Shown piece by piece: positions 46,982 to 55,731 of a stretch of DNA of 64,000 nt. Both the position numbers and the translations under genes were made by a program. Location: positions 1-64,000 of the forward strand of contig CAWGJL010000038.1 in NCBI GenBank assembly GCA_963822765.1. Reading direction: 5' to 3'. This DNA is from Palsa-504 sp963822765 (GTDB lineage Bacteria > Actinomycetota > Actinomycetes > Streptosporangiales > Streptosporangiaceae). Every line of letters begins with the position of its first letter. Position 1 is the stretch's first letter. The notes under the pieces are model-generated. The model had not been told where the DNA came from. It saw only the letters and a list, made by a program, of their open reading frames with translations, and made no database searches.

Positions 46982-47013
46982 GGCAGTTCCTAGGGTGGGT
47001 TCGGGGGAAGAAT

Positions 47014-47481
47014 CTAGGTCTCGCGGTCATCCTCGTCGTCTGGCTCCGGCGCGTGCGGGCCCGGGCCGCCGATGCCGAGGCTGGACAGGTCGAGCCCGCT
47101 GGGCAGGTCGAGGCCGCCCGGCATGCCGGGTATCCCGCCGCCGGGCATGCCCGGGATCCCGCCGCCCTGCATGGCCGCCGCGAACGGTCCCATCTGCTGC
47201 TGCTGGAGATCTTCGACTGCCCGGTACGCGTCGCGGACCGCCGCGAGCACCAGGTCGGCGATCGTGCGCGCCGTCTCTTCGGCGTCGTCGGTATCCACCG
47301 CGGCCGCGGCGATGCTCAGATCGAGCAGCTCGCCCTGGCCGTTGACCGTGGCCTTGACCAGCCCGCCGCCCGCCGTGCCGGTGACCTCGGCGTCGGCCAG
47401 CGCCTGCTGGGCGTTCATGAGTTGTTCCTGCATCTGCTGCGCCGCCGCGAACAGCTGCTGCATATCCATCTGGGGATCCAC
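47014..47481 (-). CDS. YbaB/EbfC nucleoid-associated protein
   Basis: A 155-residue member of the YbaB/EbfC DNA-binding family. The core (MQQLFAAAQQMQEQLMNAQQ, GGGLVKATVNGQGELLDLSI) covers the first 100 residues. The C-terminal third is an added Gly/Pro/Met-rich tail with two GGGIPGMP units and an acidic end, longer than in the roughly 110-residue E. coli protein. It lies between dnaX and recR and is likely cotranscribed with them. Confidence 0.93.
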   Translation of the reverse strand: MDPQMDMQQLFAAAQQMQEQLMNAQQALADAEVTGTAGGGLVKATVNGQGELLDLSIAAAAVDTDDAEETARTIADLVLAAVRDAYRAVEDLQQQQMGPFAAAMQGGGIPGMPGGGIPGMPGGLDLPSGLDLSSLGIGGPGPHAPEPDDEDDRET

Positions 47482-47556
47482 ATCGCCCTCCTACCCAGAG
47501 CCTACGACCCGCCCGCAGCGGTCAAGCCCACGCCGGGTCGTGTTCGGTCTCGGGAC

Positions 47557-49617
47557 TCAGTCGTCGATCTCGCCGATCACCTGGCCGCCCAGCTCGCGCT
47601 GGATCAGGTCCATGCCGGTGAGTTCGGGAACGACGGGCGTTCGGTCGTCGTCGGGCTCGTCGGGGGGGATGTCGTCCGGCGCGAACTCATCGGAGGCGAT
47701 GTCGTCGGGCGGCGGCTCATCGTGGCGCGGCCGGGACCTGGCCGGGGCGGCCGTGCCCGCGTCGCCCGTCCCGCCCGCCGCGACCGGGCCGGGACCCCCC
47801 GGCCCGCCGCTCCGGCCCGGGCTGACGCCCGGATCGGCGCCGGTCACGCCCTTGACCATCACGTTCAGGCCGAATCCGGTGCTCAGCACCCGCTTGAGGT
47901 CGGCGTCGCACCCGCTGGTGGTGAAGCCCTTCAGATCTCCGTCCCGGGGGAAACCCAGGGTCAGCAGCCCGTCCTCGAGGGACCGCACGCTCGCGTTGCT
48001 GAGCAGGATCCAGGCCACCCGGCGCTCGCGCTTGACCGCGTCCAGGACCGCGCCCCAGTTCTGCCGGAGCGAATCGGCCGAGGCTGATCCGGCTGAGGCT
48101 GGCCCGGCTGAGGCTGGCCCGGCTGAGGCTGGCCCGGCCGGGGCCGGCGGCGCCGGGGGCGGAGTGCTGGCTGGGGCCGCGGGCTCGGCCGGCGCGCTGG
48201 TCTGGCTGGCTGTGGCCCGGCTCGCGCTGGCGGGGTTTGCGCTGGCGGGGCTCGCTGGGGCTGGGCGCGGTGTGGCCGGCGCGGCGCTCTGGACGGGCGT
48301 GGCGGCGGCCTTCCGGTCCGGGGGGGCGGGAACCCGGGTTCGTTCGGAAAAATCGTTGGTACCGGAGTGCGGCGGGGACGGGGGTGAGGCCGGGAGTGGA
48401 GCGGGGGTGCCCCGGCCTCCGGACTCCAGCCGCTCCAGCCGGGCGAGCAGCGACTTCTCGTCTGTGCTGGCGGCGGGCAGCAGGACCTGCGCGCACACCA
48501 GCTCGAGCAGCAGCCGGGGCGAGGTAGCGCCGCGCATCTGGTCCAGGCCGGTGCTGACGATCTCGGCCGCGCGGGCCAGCCCGGCCTGGCCGAACCGGCC
48601 CGCCTGGGCGGCCATCCGCTCGGCCCGGTCCGGGGGCAGGTCCAGCAGCCCGGTCTCGGCCGCGTGCGGCACGGCGGCCAGGATGATCAGGTCCCGGAAC
48701 CGGTCCAGCAGGTCGGCCGCGAACCGGCGCGGCTCGTGTCCGCCCTCGATGACCCGGTTGACCACGCCGAACACCGCGGCGCCGTCGGCGGTGGCGAACG
48801 CGTCCACGATCTCGTCCAGCAGGCTCGCGTCGGTGTAGCCGAGCAGCGCCACCGCGCGCTCGTAGCTGAGCCCGGACTCATCGCTCCCGGCCAGCAGCTG
48901 GTCCAGGACGGACAGCGAATCCCGGACCGATCCCGCCCCGGCCCGCGCCACCAGCGCCAGCACCGTGTCCTCGAACGCCACGCCCTCGGCGCGCAGGATG
49001 TCCTGCATCAGCTCGCGCAGGATGGAGGGAGGCACCAGGCGGAACGGGTAGTGGTGCGTGCGGGACCGGATGGTCGGGATGACCTTCTCGGGCTCGGTCG
49101 TGGCGAAGATGAACTTCAGGTGCGGCGGGGGTTCCTCGACCAGCTTCAGCAGCGCGTTGAACCCCTGCTGGGTCACCATGTGCGCCTCGTCGATGATGTA
49201 GATCTTGAAGCGCCCGGACACCGGGGTGTAGAAGGCCCGCTCGCGCAGTTCCCGCGCGTCGTCGACGCCGCCGTGCGAGGCGGCGTCGATCTCGATCACG
49301 TCGATGCTGCCCGGCCCGGACGGGGCCAGGGCGACACAGGAATCGCAGACCCCGCAGGGATCGGGCGTGGGCCCGTTCACGCAGTTCAGCGAGCGGGCCA
49401 GGATCCGGGCGCTGGACGTCTTGCCGCACCCGCGCGGGCCGCTGAACAGGTAAGCGTGGTTGATCCGGCCGGTGCTCAGCGCCTGCCGCAGCGGGCCGGT
49501 GACGTGCTCCTGCCCCTTCACCTCAGCGAACGTGGCCGGGCGGTACTTGCGGTACAGGGCCAAGCTGGACCCGGAAACCTGGGGTGCCCCCTCGCGTTCC
49601 GACGCGGCTGCGGCCAT
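47557..49617 (-). CDS. dnaX: DNA polymerase III gamma/tau subunit
   Basis: A 686-residue clamp-loader ATPase. LYRKYRPATFAEVKGQEHV opens the protein. Walker A is FSGPRGCGKTSSARIL near residue 50, a zinc-binding group CVNGPTPDPCGVCDSC follows, Walker B/sensor is YIIDEAHMVTQQGFN and the SRC-like motif is in the lid. A long Ala/Pro/Ser linker includes three 15-bp repeats encoding AGPAS units near 48085-48140. A tau-like C-terminus then has LRQNWGAVLDAVKRERRVAW. ATG at 49617 with GAGG upstream. The SRP RNA lies just upstream on the same strand, as in Bacillus. Confidence 0.95.
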   Translation of the reverse strand: MAAAASEREGAPQVSGSSLALYRKYRPATFAEVKGQEHVTGPLRQALSTGRINHAYLFSGPRGCGKTSSARILARSLNCVNGPTPDPCGVCDSCVALAPSGPGSIDVIEIDAASHGGVDDARELRERAFYTPVSGRFKIYIIDEAHMVTQQGFNALLKLVEEPPPHLKFIFATTEPEKVIPTIRSRTHHYPFRLVPPSILRELMQDILRAEGVAFEDTVLALVARAGAGSVRDSLSVLDQLLAGSDESGLSYERAVALLGYTDASLLDEIVDAFATADGAAVFGVVNRVIEGGHEPRRFAADLLDRFRDLIILAAVPHAAETGLLDLPPDRAERMAAQAGRFGQAGLARAAEIVSTGLDQMRGATSPRLLLELVCAQVLLPAASTDEKSLLARLERLESGGRGTPAPLPASPPSPPHSGTNDFSERTRVPAPPDRKAAATPVQSAAPATPRPAPASPASANPASASRATASQTSAPAEPAAPASTPPPAPPAPAGPASAGPASAGPASAGSASADSLRQNWGAVLDAVKRERRVAWILLSNASVRSLEDGLLTLGFPRDGDLKGFTTSGCDADLKRVLSTGFGLNVMVKGVTGADPGVSPGRSGGPGGPGPVAAGGTGDAGTAAPARSRPRHDEPPPDDIASDEFAPDDIPPDEPDDDRTPVVPELTGMDLIQRELGGQVIGEIDD

Positions 49618-49641
49618 CAGCTCATCCTCACCGGTAATGGG

Positions 49642-49731
49642 AGGACCCCCCGCACACCCGTCAGAGCCCGCGTACCCTTGCTGCCTTCCGGCCCTGGGGG
49701 GGTTGGCGGGATAAACGCCGTGCGGGGGGTC
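49642..49731 (-). ncRNA. ffs: signal recognition particle RNA (small, 4.5S type)
   Basis: The minus strand folds into a long hairpin closed by GACCCCCCGCA with TGCGGGGGGTC. The apex carries the conserved GGCCGGAAGGCAGCAAGGG segment, the Ffh-binding GGAA tetraloop and symmetric loop. It lies directly upstream of dnaX, its common place in Gram-positive bacteria. Confidence 0.93.
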
Positions 49732-49846
49732 ACCGGTCAGTGTAGTCAGCCGCGGGACCGGATGGTGCCGTTGCCGCTCACCCGGCCGGCCGCGGGCCCG
49801 CTCCATCGGCTCCGGTGTGCCGCCTGCTTGGGGTAAGCTTCCCGGC

Positions 49847-49934
49847 GGAGGATTCGCCTAGTGGCCTAGGGCGCACGCTTGGAAAGCGTGTTGGGGGCAA
49901 CCCCTCAAGAGTTCGAATCTCTTATCCTCCGCCA
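49847..49934 (+). tRNA. tRNA-Ser (GGA)
   Basis: Class II tRNA with acceptor GGAGGAT/ATCCTCC, anticodon stem CACGC/GCGTG around TTGGAAA (anticodon GGA), a long variable arm and encoded CCA (49932-49934). It is divergent from the SRP RNA. Confidence 0.95.
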
Positions 49935-49952
49935 GGAAGCTTCCCGGTCCGG

Positions 49953-50489
49953 CTACGGGGTCACGAAGGTCCAGAGCTCGCTGGGGTCGGTGGTGGACTG
50001 AGTGTTAGCCGCGACGATGGGGCCGCCGTCCGCGGTGGCCTTGAGCACGTCACCGGTCCCGATGTTCGTCCAGCCGTTTCCGTTGAAGTTCCACTGCTGG
50101 TCCTGGTCTCCGTTGGCCGTGGCCAGGACGATGTGGTGCCTGACATCCGCCAGCACCTTGTTCGAGGCGACGCCGCCCGGAGCGAACTCGGCGTACTTGT
50201 AGTTCTGGCTGACGGTCCCAACCTTGAACCAGAAGAACTCGGCGTTAAAGGCCAGCGGCACCGACGTGCCGATGACCTGGCCGCCGAAGCCGACCGCGAT
50301 ATACAGGTGCGAACCCGACTCCTGCGTGCCGCAGTAGCCGGCGTAGATGCCGTTGGCGCAGTTCCATGTGCTCCCGCCGAACACCGGCGTGCGGAAACTC
50401 GCGCTGGCCGCCCCGCTGGTTCCGACCGCCAGACCCGCGGACGCGAGCGCGGCCACGGTAAGCGCGAGAATCTTCTTGCCCTGCCTCAT
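49953..50489 (-). CDS. secreted protein with a ricin-like beta-trefoil C-terminus
   Basis: A 178-residue exported protein. The signal peptide MRQGKKILALTVAALASAGL ends near GAASA. The mature part is Gly/Asn/Trp-rich, with two Cys (WNCANGIYAGYCG) that may form a disulphide. DQQWNFNGNGWTNIGTGDVL, and the final SELWTFVTP, look like one ricin-type lectin repeat, but the family call is uncertain. The ATG at 50489 is chosen for the signal peptide. The sequence composition is less extreme in G+C than its neighbours. It lies between tRNA-Ser(GGA) and an esterase gene. Confidence 0.7.
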   Translation of the reverse strand: MRQGKKILALTVAALASAGLAVGTSGAASASFRTPVFGGSTWNCANGIYAGYCGTQESGSHLYIAVGFGGQVIGTSVPLAFNAEFFWFKVGTVSQNYKYAEFAPGGVASNKVLADVRHHIVLATANGDQDQQWNFNGNGWTNIGTGDVLKATADGGPIVAANTQSTTDPSELWTFVTP

Positions 50490-51138
50490 TTGGTTTGCCC
50501 TTCTGGATCTGGATTCTGTATCTGCGAATGCTGCGTAGGGAATGTCAGCGAGACCCGTGCCGGCGTCGTGGCGGGCGTTCACGAACGGGAGCGGCGTGCC
50601 GTCCCGTCGCCCGCCTGGAAATGCCGCGGCCCGGGCTCAGCCGGGCGGCCGCATGGCCGATAGCAGCCAGGATGCCGGGCGTCTGCAGCGTGCTTGACGC
50701 CCAGAAAACGTTGAGCGACGAGCTTTGCGGTCGAACCCGGACAGCCTTTACCGCACCGTCGGCCATCTTCTCCCCCTATTGCCTGAGCATGGTCAGGCGT
50801 TGCCCCCACGGCGACCGCATCGTGCGATGAAGCCCGCCCCTCCACCTACCCAGACGCGCGCGGAATAAAGCCGGTTTACGGTCTCGCACCCCGTCACGGA
50901 GCGTAAATAAAAGCACTGCAGATCAATCAGTTTTACGCCGTGTCACTTCAGGTGCCCAGCTCAGAGAGCTATTAAACCGACACGGTCAGTGACCGATCCG
51001 GGAATCATCCTTTCTGCCGAATTAATTGCTTAAGGGTGATTTGGCTCGACATCATGCGGTCGGTTTCGCGACAATTAGACACCTTTGTCTTGCCGGTATC
51101 ATTTCGATAACGTCGGCCAGCGTTATCCCGCGGCGGGG
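50490..51138. other. gap between secreted-protein and esterase genes
   Basis: About 650 bases, with lower G+C than the surroundings near 50860-51080. No convincing reading frame. GCGTAAA (50901-50907) and TTTACGC (50932-50938) form an inverted repeat. The region must contain the promoter of the secreted protein. Confidence 0.45.
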
Positions 51139-52488
51139 CTACTTCTTTGGCGGCGCAGTGGGCGGGGCAGTTGGCGATTTGACCGGCTGCGCCTTCTGCT
51201 GGGCGGCGGCGCTGGCGGCCGCGGCGTCGGCCCGGGCGGCCTGCACGGCTAGCTGCGGGGTCATCCAGGCCAGCATCGGGCCGAGGGCCGCGCGCCACAC
51301 GCTGCCCTGGTGGCCGCCGTCCGGGACGACCATCAACGGCACGTTCACCGGCCGGTTCTGCAGCAGCAGCCGGTTCTGCACCAGCAACCGGGTCTGTACC
51401 AGCTGCCGGAAGTTCGCCGCCGCGCTGACGTCCTGCTTGTCCTGGACGCCGGCCGCGAGCCAGAAGGCGGGCAGCCGGACCGCGAGCGGCACCTTGGTGA
51501 TGTACGCGATGGGCGAGTTGATCAGCTGGAGCGCCTGGTGCCCGGCGAACACGTTGACCGTGACCGGCTTTCCGCCCGGCTTGTTGCCCGTGGGTACCTG
51601 GCTCTGGATGGGAGCGAAGTACCCGGACATGATGCCCGCGGCCCCGAAGCGGTCCGGCTCTTGCATCGCGATGTTGGCCGCGCAGTACCCGCCCTCCGAA
51701 TAGCCCGCCACGCCCCAGGCCGGGCCGGGCGCCTGGACGCGCACGAAGCGGGCCAGGTAGTCCGGCACATCCTGGGCGACGAAGGTCATGTCCTGGATGC
51801 CGCCCGGGTTGTTCAGGCACTGCAGCCCGTACTGCTGGCCGCCGTCGGTGTCGGGCATGACCAGGACCGCGGCGTCGGACGGGTGGGCCTCGAGCAGGCT
51901 GAGATAGGTCGGGATCACGTCCAGCACGGACAGCCAGGCCTGCGGGTTGCCCGGCGAGCCGTGCAGCAGCTCGATGGCCGGGAACTTGTAGTGCGCGTAG
52001 GCCTTCTGGAAGTACTGCGGCGGGAGGTAGACGTACACGTTGCGGGCCAGGCGGCTGCGCTGCCCCACGATCGTCGTCTGGAACAGGTAGCCGACCTGGG
52101 CGTCTTCGGCGGTGCTGGTGACCCGGCCGATGTCCTTGTCGAACTGCCGGTTGGACCCGGCGGCCACCGCGTACTTGGGAATGCTGCTCGCGCCCTGGCC
52201 GGTGAGATCGCTGATCATTCCGCCCCAGGTCTGGTAATAGTCGTAGAACTTATTGACCGAGGCAATTCCGAACGCCATGGCCGGGACGAACGCCAGGCAC
52301 GCCGCCAGCACTCTGAACACGACCTGCTTGGCCATGGCCACCCAGACGATCAATGCCGCGAAGATCACCATCAGAAGCAGAAAGAACCCGGCTCCCTGCG
52401 GTTCGAAACACTCGGATCTCCTCGCCGGACCGTGGCCAGTGGGGTGGTTCGCCCAACCAGGACGGGCCATACCCGCGCACAGCCGCAT
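51139..52488 (-). CDS. membrane-anchored esterase (alpha/beta hydrolase, esterase D type)
   Basis: A protein of about 449 residues with two N-terminal hydrophobic helices (FFLLLMVIFAALIVWVAMA and FRVLAACLAFVPAMAFGIA) and an extracytoplasmic alpha/beta hydrolase domain. The oxyanion region is AIELLHGSPGNPQAW, the nucleophile Ser is in WGVAGYSEGGYCAAN near residue 255, and the His is likely in VPDGGHQGSVW near 400. This resembles the putative-esterase family that includes antigen 85-like proteins. A short repeat VQTRLLVQNRLLLQNR and an Ala/Lys/Pro tail follow. The start is uncertain; ATG 52488 is used, while the frame stays open to a GTG at 52539. The substrate is unknown. Confidence 0.82.
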   Translation of the reverse strand: MRLCAGMARPGWANHPTGHGPARRSECFEPQGAGFFLLLMVIFAALIVWVAMAKQVVFRVLAACLAFVPAMAFGIASVNKFYDYYQTWGGMISDLTGQGASSIPKYAVAAGSNRQFDKDIGRVTSTAEDAQVGYLFQTTIVGQRSRLARNVYVYLPPQYFQKAYAHYKFPAIELLHGSPGNPQAWLSVLDVIPTYLSLLEAHPSDAAVLVMPDTDGGQQYGLQCLNNPGGIQDMTFVAQDVPDYLARFVRVQAPGPAWGVAGYSEGGYCAANIAMQEPDRFGAAGIMSGYFAPIQSQVPTGNKPGGKPVTVNVFAGHQALQLINSPIAYITKVPLAVRLPAFWLAAGVQDKQDVSAAANFRQLVQTRLLVQNRLLLQNRPVNVPLMVVPDGGHQGSVWRAALGPMLAWMTPQLAVQAARADAAAASAAAQQKAQPVKSPTAPPTAPPKK

Positions 52489-52567
52489 GATCACTTGTGC
52501 GAACGTCCGAGACGTGACATTGAGTTCCCCGGCGAGCACGTCGAACGTGCTCGCGGCCCCAGTTCAG

Positions 52568-52654
52568 CGGTGGAGGTGGGATTTGAACCCACGGAGGGGT
52601 TGCCCCCTCACACGCTTTCGAGGCGTGCGCCCTCGGCCACTAGGCGACTCCACC
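52568..52654 (-). tRNA. tRNA-Ser (CGA)
   Basis: Class II tRNA on the minus strand with acceptor GGTGGAG/CTCCACC, anticodon stem CACGC/GCGTG around CTCGAAA (anticodon CGA), a long variable arm and discriminator G. Confidence 0.95.
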
Positions 52655-52694
52655 GTGGGCGAGCTTACCCGAACCGGGGCCGGGCGGGGAGGGG

Positions 52695-53180
52695 CTAGCC
52701 GCCATGCTGCCTGCGGGCGGCGAAGAAATCGCGCAGCACGGCGCCGCACTCCTGCGCCAGGACGCCGCCGATGACTTCCGGCCGGTGGTTCAGGCGCCGG
52801 TCCCTGAGTACGTCCCACAGCGAGCCCACCGCGCCGGCCTTCGGATCCTCGGCTCCGTAGACCAGCCGGCCGAGCCGGGCCAGGGTCACCGCGCCCGCGC
52901 ACATGGTGCACGGCTCCAGCGTCACGACCAGGGTCAGGCCGGTCAGGCGCCAGCTGCCCAGGGCCCGGGCGGCCTGCCGGATCGCGACCATCTCGGCGTG
53001 CGCGGTGGGGTCGCGGTCCGCCTCGCGGCGATTGCGCGCCCGCGCGAGCACCGTGCCCGCCTCGTCCAGGATCACCGCGCCGACGGGCACGTCGGTCCAG
53101 GCCTGCTCTGACCCCCCGGTGACCGCCTCGGCCAGCGCGAGCCGCATCGCGGGCTCGAAGCTCGCGACGTAACCGGTCAC
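52695..53180 (-). CDS. tadA: tRNA adenosine(34) deaminase
   Basis: A 161-residue zinc deaminase that makes inosine at the wobble position of tRNA-Arg(ACG). The zinc site is PTAHAEMVAIRQAAR (HAE) near residue 60 and TLEPCTMCAGAV (PCxxC) near 90. GTG start at 53180 overlaps the stop of the partner gene in GTGA. It lies next to tRNA-Ser(CGA), as in other actinobacteria. Confidence 0.93.
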   Translation of the reverse strand: MTGYVASFEPAMRLALAEAVTGGSEQAWTDVPVGAVILDEAGTVLARARNRREADRDPTAHAEMVAIRQAARALGSWRLTGLTLVVTLEPCTMCAGAVTLARLGRLVYGAEDPKAGAVGSLWDVLRDRRLNHRPEVIGGVLAQECGAVLRDFFAARRQHGG

Positions 53181-53668
53181 GGGCCGAGCGCACGATCCAG
53201 GGCCTGCTCCACCGCTTCCCCGAACCGCAGCCGTTCGGCGATGCCGGCCACGGCGTCCTCAGGGTACAGATCGAGATCGGCCGCGACGGCGCCGAGTTCC
53301 ATCTCCTCCAGCCCGAGATCGGCGAAGATGGACAGATCGCCCGCCGGGAGCACCTGATCGAGATCGTCGTCCGACGGCACCGGGATGTCCAGCGCCTCGA
53401 GTACCTGGCGGGCCAGCGGATAGTCCACCGCCGCGGTGAGGTCGGACAGGAACATGGACACGTCCTCGCCGATGATCCTGACCGCCAGCCAGAAGTCATC
53501 GCCGACGCCGGCGAAGCCGATGGTGCCCCCCATGCTCGGCTGCTGGCGCAGCGCCTGTACCAGACCGTCCAGATCGGCGGTGACCGCAGCGGGCAGCGCG
53601 TCGGCTTCCCACTGATCTTCTTCCCGGTAGACGATGACAGCGAAGTCCGTCTCACCCATGTCGGACAT
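53177..53668 (-). CDS. tRNA adenosine deaminase-associated protein
   Basis: A 163-residue acidic protein (TDFAVIVYREEDQWEADALP, FAGVGDDFWLAVRIIGEDVS, FLSDLTAAVDYPLA). This family is regularly encoded with tadA in actinobacteria; its role is unknown. The last bases overlap tadA in GTGA. Start at ATG 53668 or GTG 53674. Confidence 0.92.
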   Translation of the reverse strand: MSDMGETDFAVIVYREEDQWEADALPAAVTADLDGLVQALRQQPSMGGTIGFAGVGDDFWLAVRIIGEDVSMFLSDLTAAVDYPLARQVLEALDIPVPSDDDLDQVLPAGDLSIFADLGLEEMELGAVAADLDLYPEDAVAGIAERLRFGEAVEQALDRALGP

Positions 53669-53954
53669 GGTCACTGCACCAGCATGCTCTGCACGGAGGG
53701 AATGGTGTCAGATAGGCACCGGTCGCCGCGGCAAAATCGCCGATCAGGCCGGCTGGCGGGCGCGGGCCGCGTGAGCTGCGCCGGCGTGGCCGACCGCGCA
53801 CTCCTGGCAACTATCCGGCATACTGGGGCGGGGAACGGGGCATACTGACGCCGACACGGCAGCTTCACCCCGCTTACGTTGGCCCGTATTTCGGATCAAG
53901 CTAACATTGGTTCTCTGACGACTAGGACGAGTCCGGGCGCCTTTGGGAGGCGAC

Positions 53955-54110
53955 GTGAATCTTAAGACAGTCCTCGGGTGGCTCGCCGTCGCCTTCATCA
54001 TTTGGTGGATCATTGAAGCTCCCAGCAGCGCCGCTCACGTGGTGCACAACATCGGGACCTTCCTGACCTCAGCGGCTCACGGAATTTCCGTCTTCTTCGC
54101 TTCGCTTTAA
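53955..54110 (+). CDS. small membrane protein upstream of a PH-domain gene
   Basis: A 51-residue protein from GTG 53955 with GGGAGG four bases upstream. MNLKTVLGWLAVAFIIWWII forms one membrane helix, followed by EAPSSAAHVVHNIGTFLTSA and a second amphipathic helix HGISVFFASL. It ends 14 bases before the PH-domain protein and is likely its partner. I do not know a function. Confidence 0.72.
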   Translation: MNLKTVLGWLAVAFIIWWIIEAPSSAAHVVHNIGTFLTSAAHGISVFFASL

Positions 54111-54124
54111 GGCACGGTGCTCGG

Positions 54125-54733
54125 ATGAGGCTGGCCCCGAACACCGACACGGTCCCGGCCTCGGTCAACAGGTACCTCCTGCCCCATGAGCGCCAGGTCA
54201 TCAGCGTCCATGAACATCCGGCTGTGCTCATCGGGCCGATCGCCCTGGTCCTGCTCGGGCTCGCGATCGCGGGCTTTCTGAGCAATACGGTCACGCACGG
54301 AAACAGCACCGCCATCTTGATCATCTGGGGCGCGTGGGCGCTGCTGCTGCTGTGGTTCGTGTTCAAGATCTGGGACTGGTCCGTCAACTACTTCGTGGTC
54401 ACGTCCCACCGGCTGATCCTCGCTAGGGGCTTCATCGTCCGCAAGATAGGCATGCTCCCGCTCACCAAGGTGACGGACATGAGCTTCCAGCGGACCACGA
54501 TCGGCCGGATCCTCGGCTACGGGGAGTTCATCGTGGAGTCGGCCGGGCAGGACCAGGCGCTGCGGAACGTCAAGTTCATCCCGTATCCCGAGCAGCTCTA
54601 CCTCGAGGTGTGCGGCCTGATCTTCAAAGACGAGGAACAATCGGCGGACGCCAGCGACGTGGCCTCCGAGCTCGCGCAGGTCCTGACCCGCTGGCTCAAC
54701 CAGAACAACCGGCGGGACAAGCGGGACGACTAG
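54125..54733 (+). CDS. membrane protein with bacterial PH domain (YdbS/YdbT-like)
   Basis: A 202-residue protein with two membrane helices (VLIGPIALVLLGLAIAGFL and AILIIWGAWALLLLWFVF), then a bacterial PH-like domain: VNYFVVTSHRLILARGFIVR, RKIGMLPLTKVTDMSFQRTT and GRILGYGEFIVESAGQDQAL. The C-terminus is charged. Such proteins are thought to take part in envelope or protein-complex assembly. The short membrane-protein gene precedes it in the same operon. Confidence 0.88.
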   Translation: MRLAPNTDTVPASVNRYLLPHERQVISVHEHPAVLIGPIALVLLGLAIAGFLSNTVTHGNSTAILIIWGAWALLLLWFVFKIWDWSVNYFVVTSHRLILARGFIVRKIGMLPLTKVTDMSFQRTTIGRILGYGEFIVESAGQDQALRNVKFIPYPEQLYLEVCGLIFKDEEQSADASDVASELAQVLTRWLNQNNRRDKRDD

Positions 54734-54738
54734 CCCGG

Positions 54739-55686
54739 TTACACGGTCACGAGCACCACTCCGGCCGCCGCGAGCAGCAATCCCGCCCGCTGCAGCCAGC
54801 GCATCCGCTCGCCGAGCACGACCCGGGCCAGCAGCACCGTCATCCCCGGGTACAGCGACGTGATCACCACGGCCAGCCCGAACAGGCCGGCCCGGGTGGC
54901 CAGGACGTAGCAGACGTTGGCCGCGGCATCGATCGCCCCGGAGGCCAGCGCGATGCCGGTGATTCCGCCCCGGCCCCACGGCGGCCGGGTCCGGGTGGCC
55001 AGGGCGATGCCGAAGGCGACCGCGGTTCCGGCCGACCGGGAGATCGCGACCGGCCAGAGCACCCCGGACTGGCCCGCGTTCTTGAGGAAGATGAAGAACA
55101 GCCCGAAGCCGGCCCCGGCCGCGGCGCCGTAGCCGAGCGCCCGCAGCCGCTCCGGGGTGATCAGGCGCCTCCCGTCGCCGTGATCCGCGGGCTGCGCGCT
55201 GACCAGGACGACGGCCACCAGGCAGATCAGGCCGCCCGCGATCACGGTGGCGGCCGGCCGTTCGCCGCCCACGATCGCCACGCCCACCGGCAGCACCGCC
55301 GAGACCAGGGCCGCGACCGGCGCCACGACGCTGATCGGGGCGGTGGCGAAGCCCGCGTAGAACGCCACCAGGCCGCCCGCGCCGCAGACCCCCGAGGCCG
55401 CCGCCCAGCCGACGGCGCTCCAGTCCCCCACCGAGGCGGGCGAGCCGAGCCCGCCATGCCCCAGCAGCCCGCCGATGGCCGGCACCTGGCCGAGCAGCGC
55501 GACCACGACCATGACGACCGCGCCTGCCGGGACGGTCAGCGCCAGGACCGCGAACACGCTGGCCCGCCGGGACGCCACCCCGCCGAGAAAATCGGCGGTC
55601 CCGTAGAGCACGGCGGCGGCCAGTGCCAGGATCGTCACCATGGCCGGGCTCCCGGGAAGGCCGGACAGCGGTCGGAATACTGACAC
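54739..55686 (-). CDS. EamA/DMT-family transporter
   Basis: A 315-residue drug/metabolite transporter with ten predicted helices in two EamA repeats. It starts near MVTILALAAAVLYGTADFLG; the second half includes GYGAAAGAGFGLFFIFLKNA and ends with VVLGERMRWLQRAGLLLAAA, the usual EamA closing motif. GTG start at 55686, or ATG at 55641. It is divergent from an XRE-cupin regulator with only 45 bases between starts, so the regulator probably controls it. Confidence 0.9.
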   Translation of the reverse strand: MSVFRPLSGLPGSPAMVTILALAAAVLYGTADFLGGVASRRASVFAVLALTVPAGAVVMVVVALLGQVPAIGGLLGHGGLGSPASVGDWSAVGWAAASGVCGAGGLVAFYAGFATAPISVVAPVAALVSAVLPVGVAIVGGERPAATVIAGGLICLVAVVLVSAQPADHGDGRRLITPERLRALGYGAAAGAGFGLFFIFLKNAGQSGVLWPVAISRSAGTAVAFGIALATRTRPPWGRGGITGIALASGAIDAAANVCYVLATRAGLFGLAVVITSLYPGMTVLLARVVLGERMRWLQRAGLLLAAAGVVLVTV

Positions 55687-55731
55687 ATATAGTTCATCCT
55701 AACGACCGGCGGCTCGCGCGGAAAGGTAATT

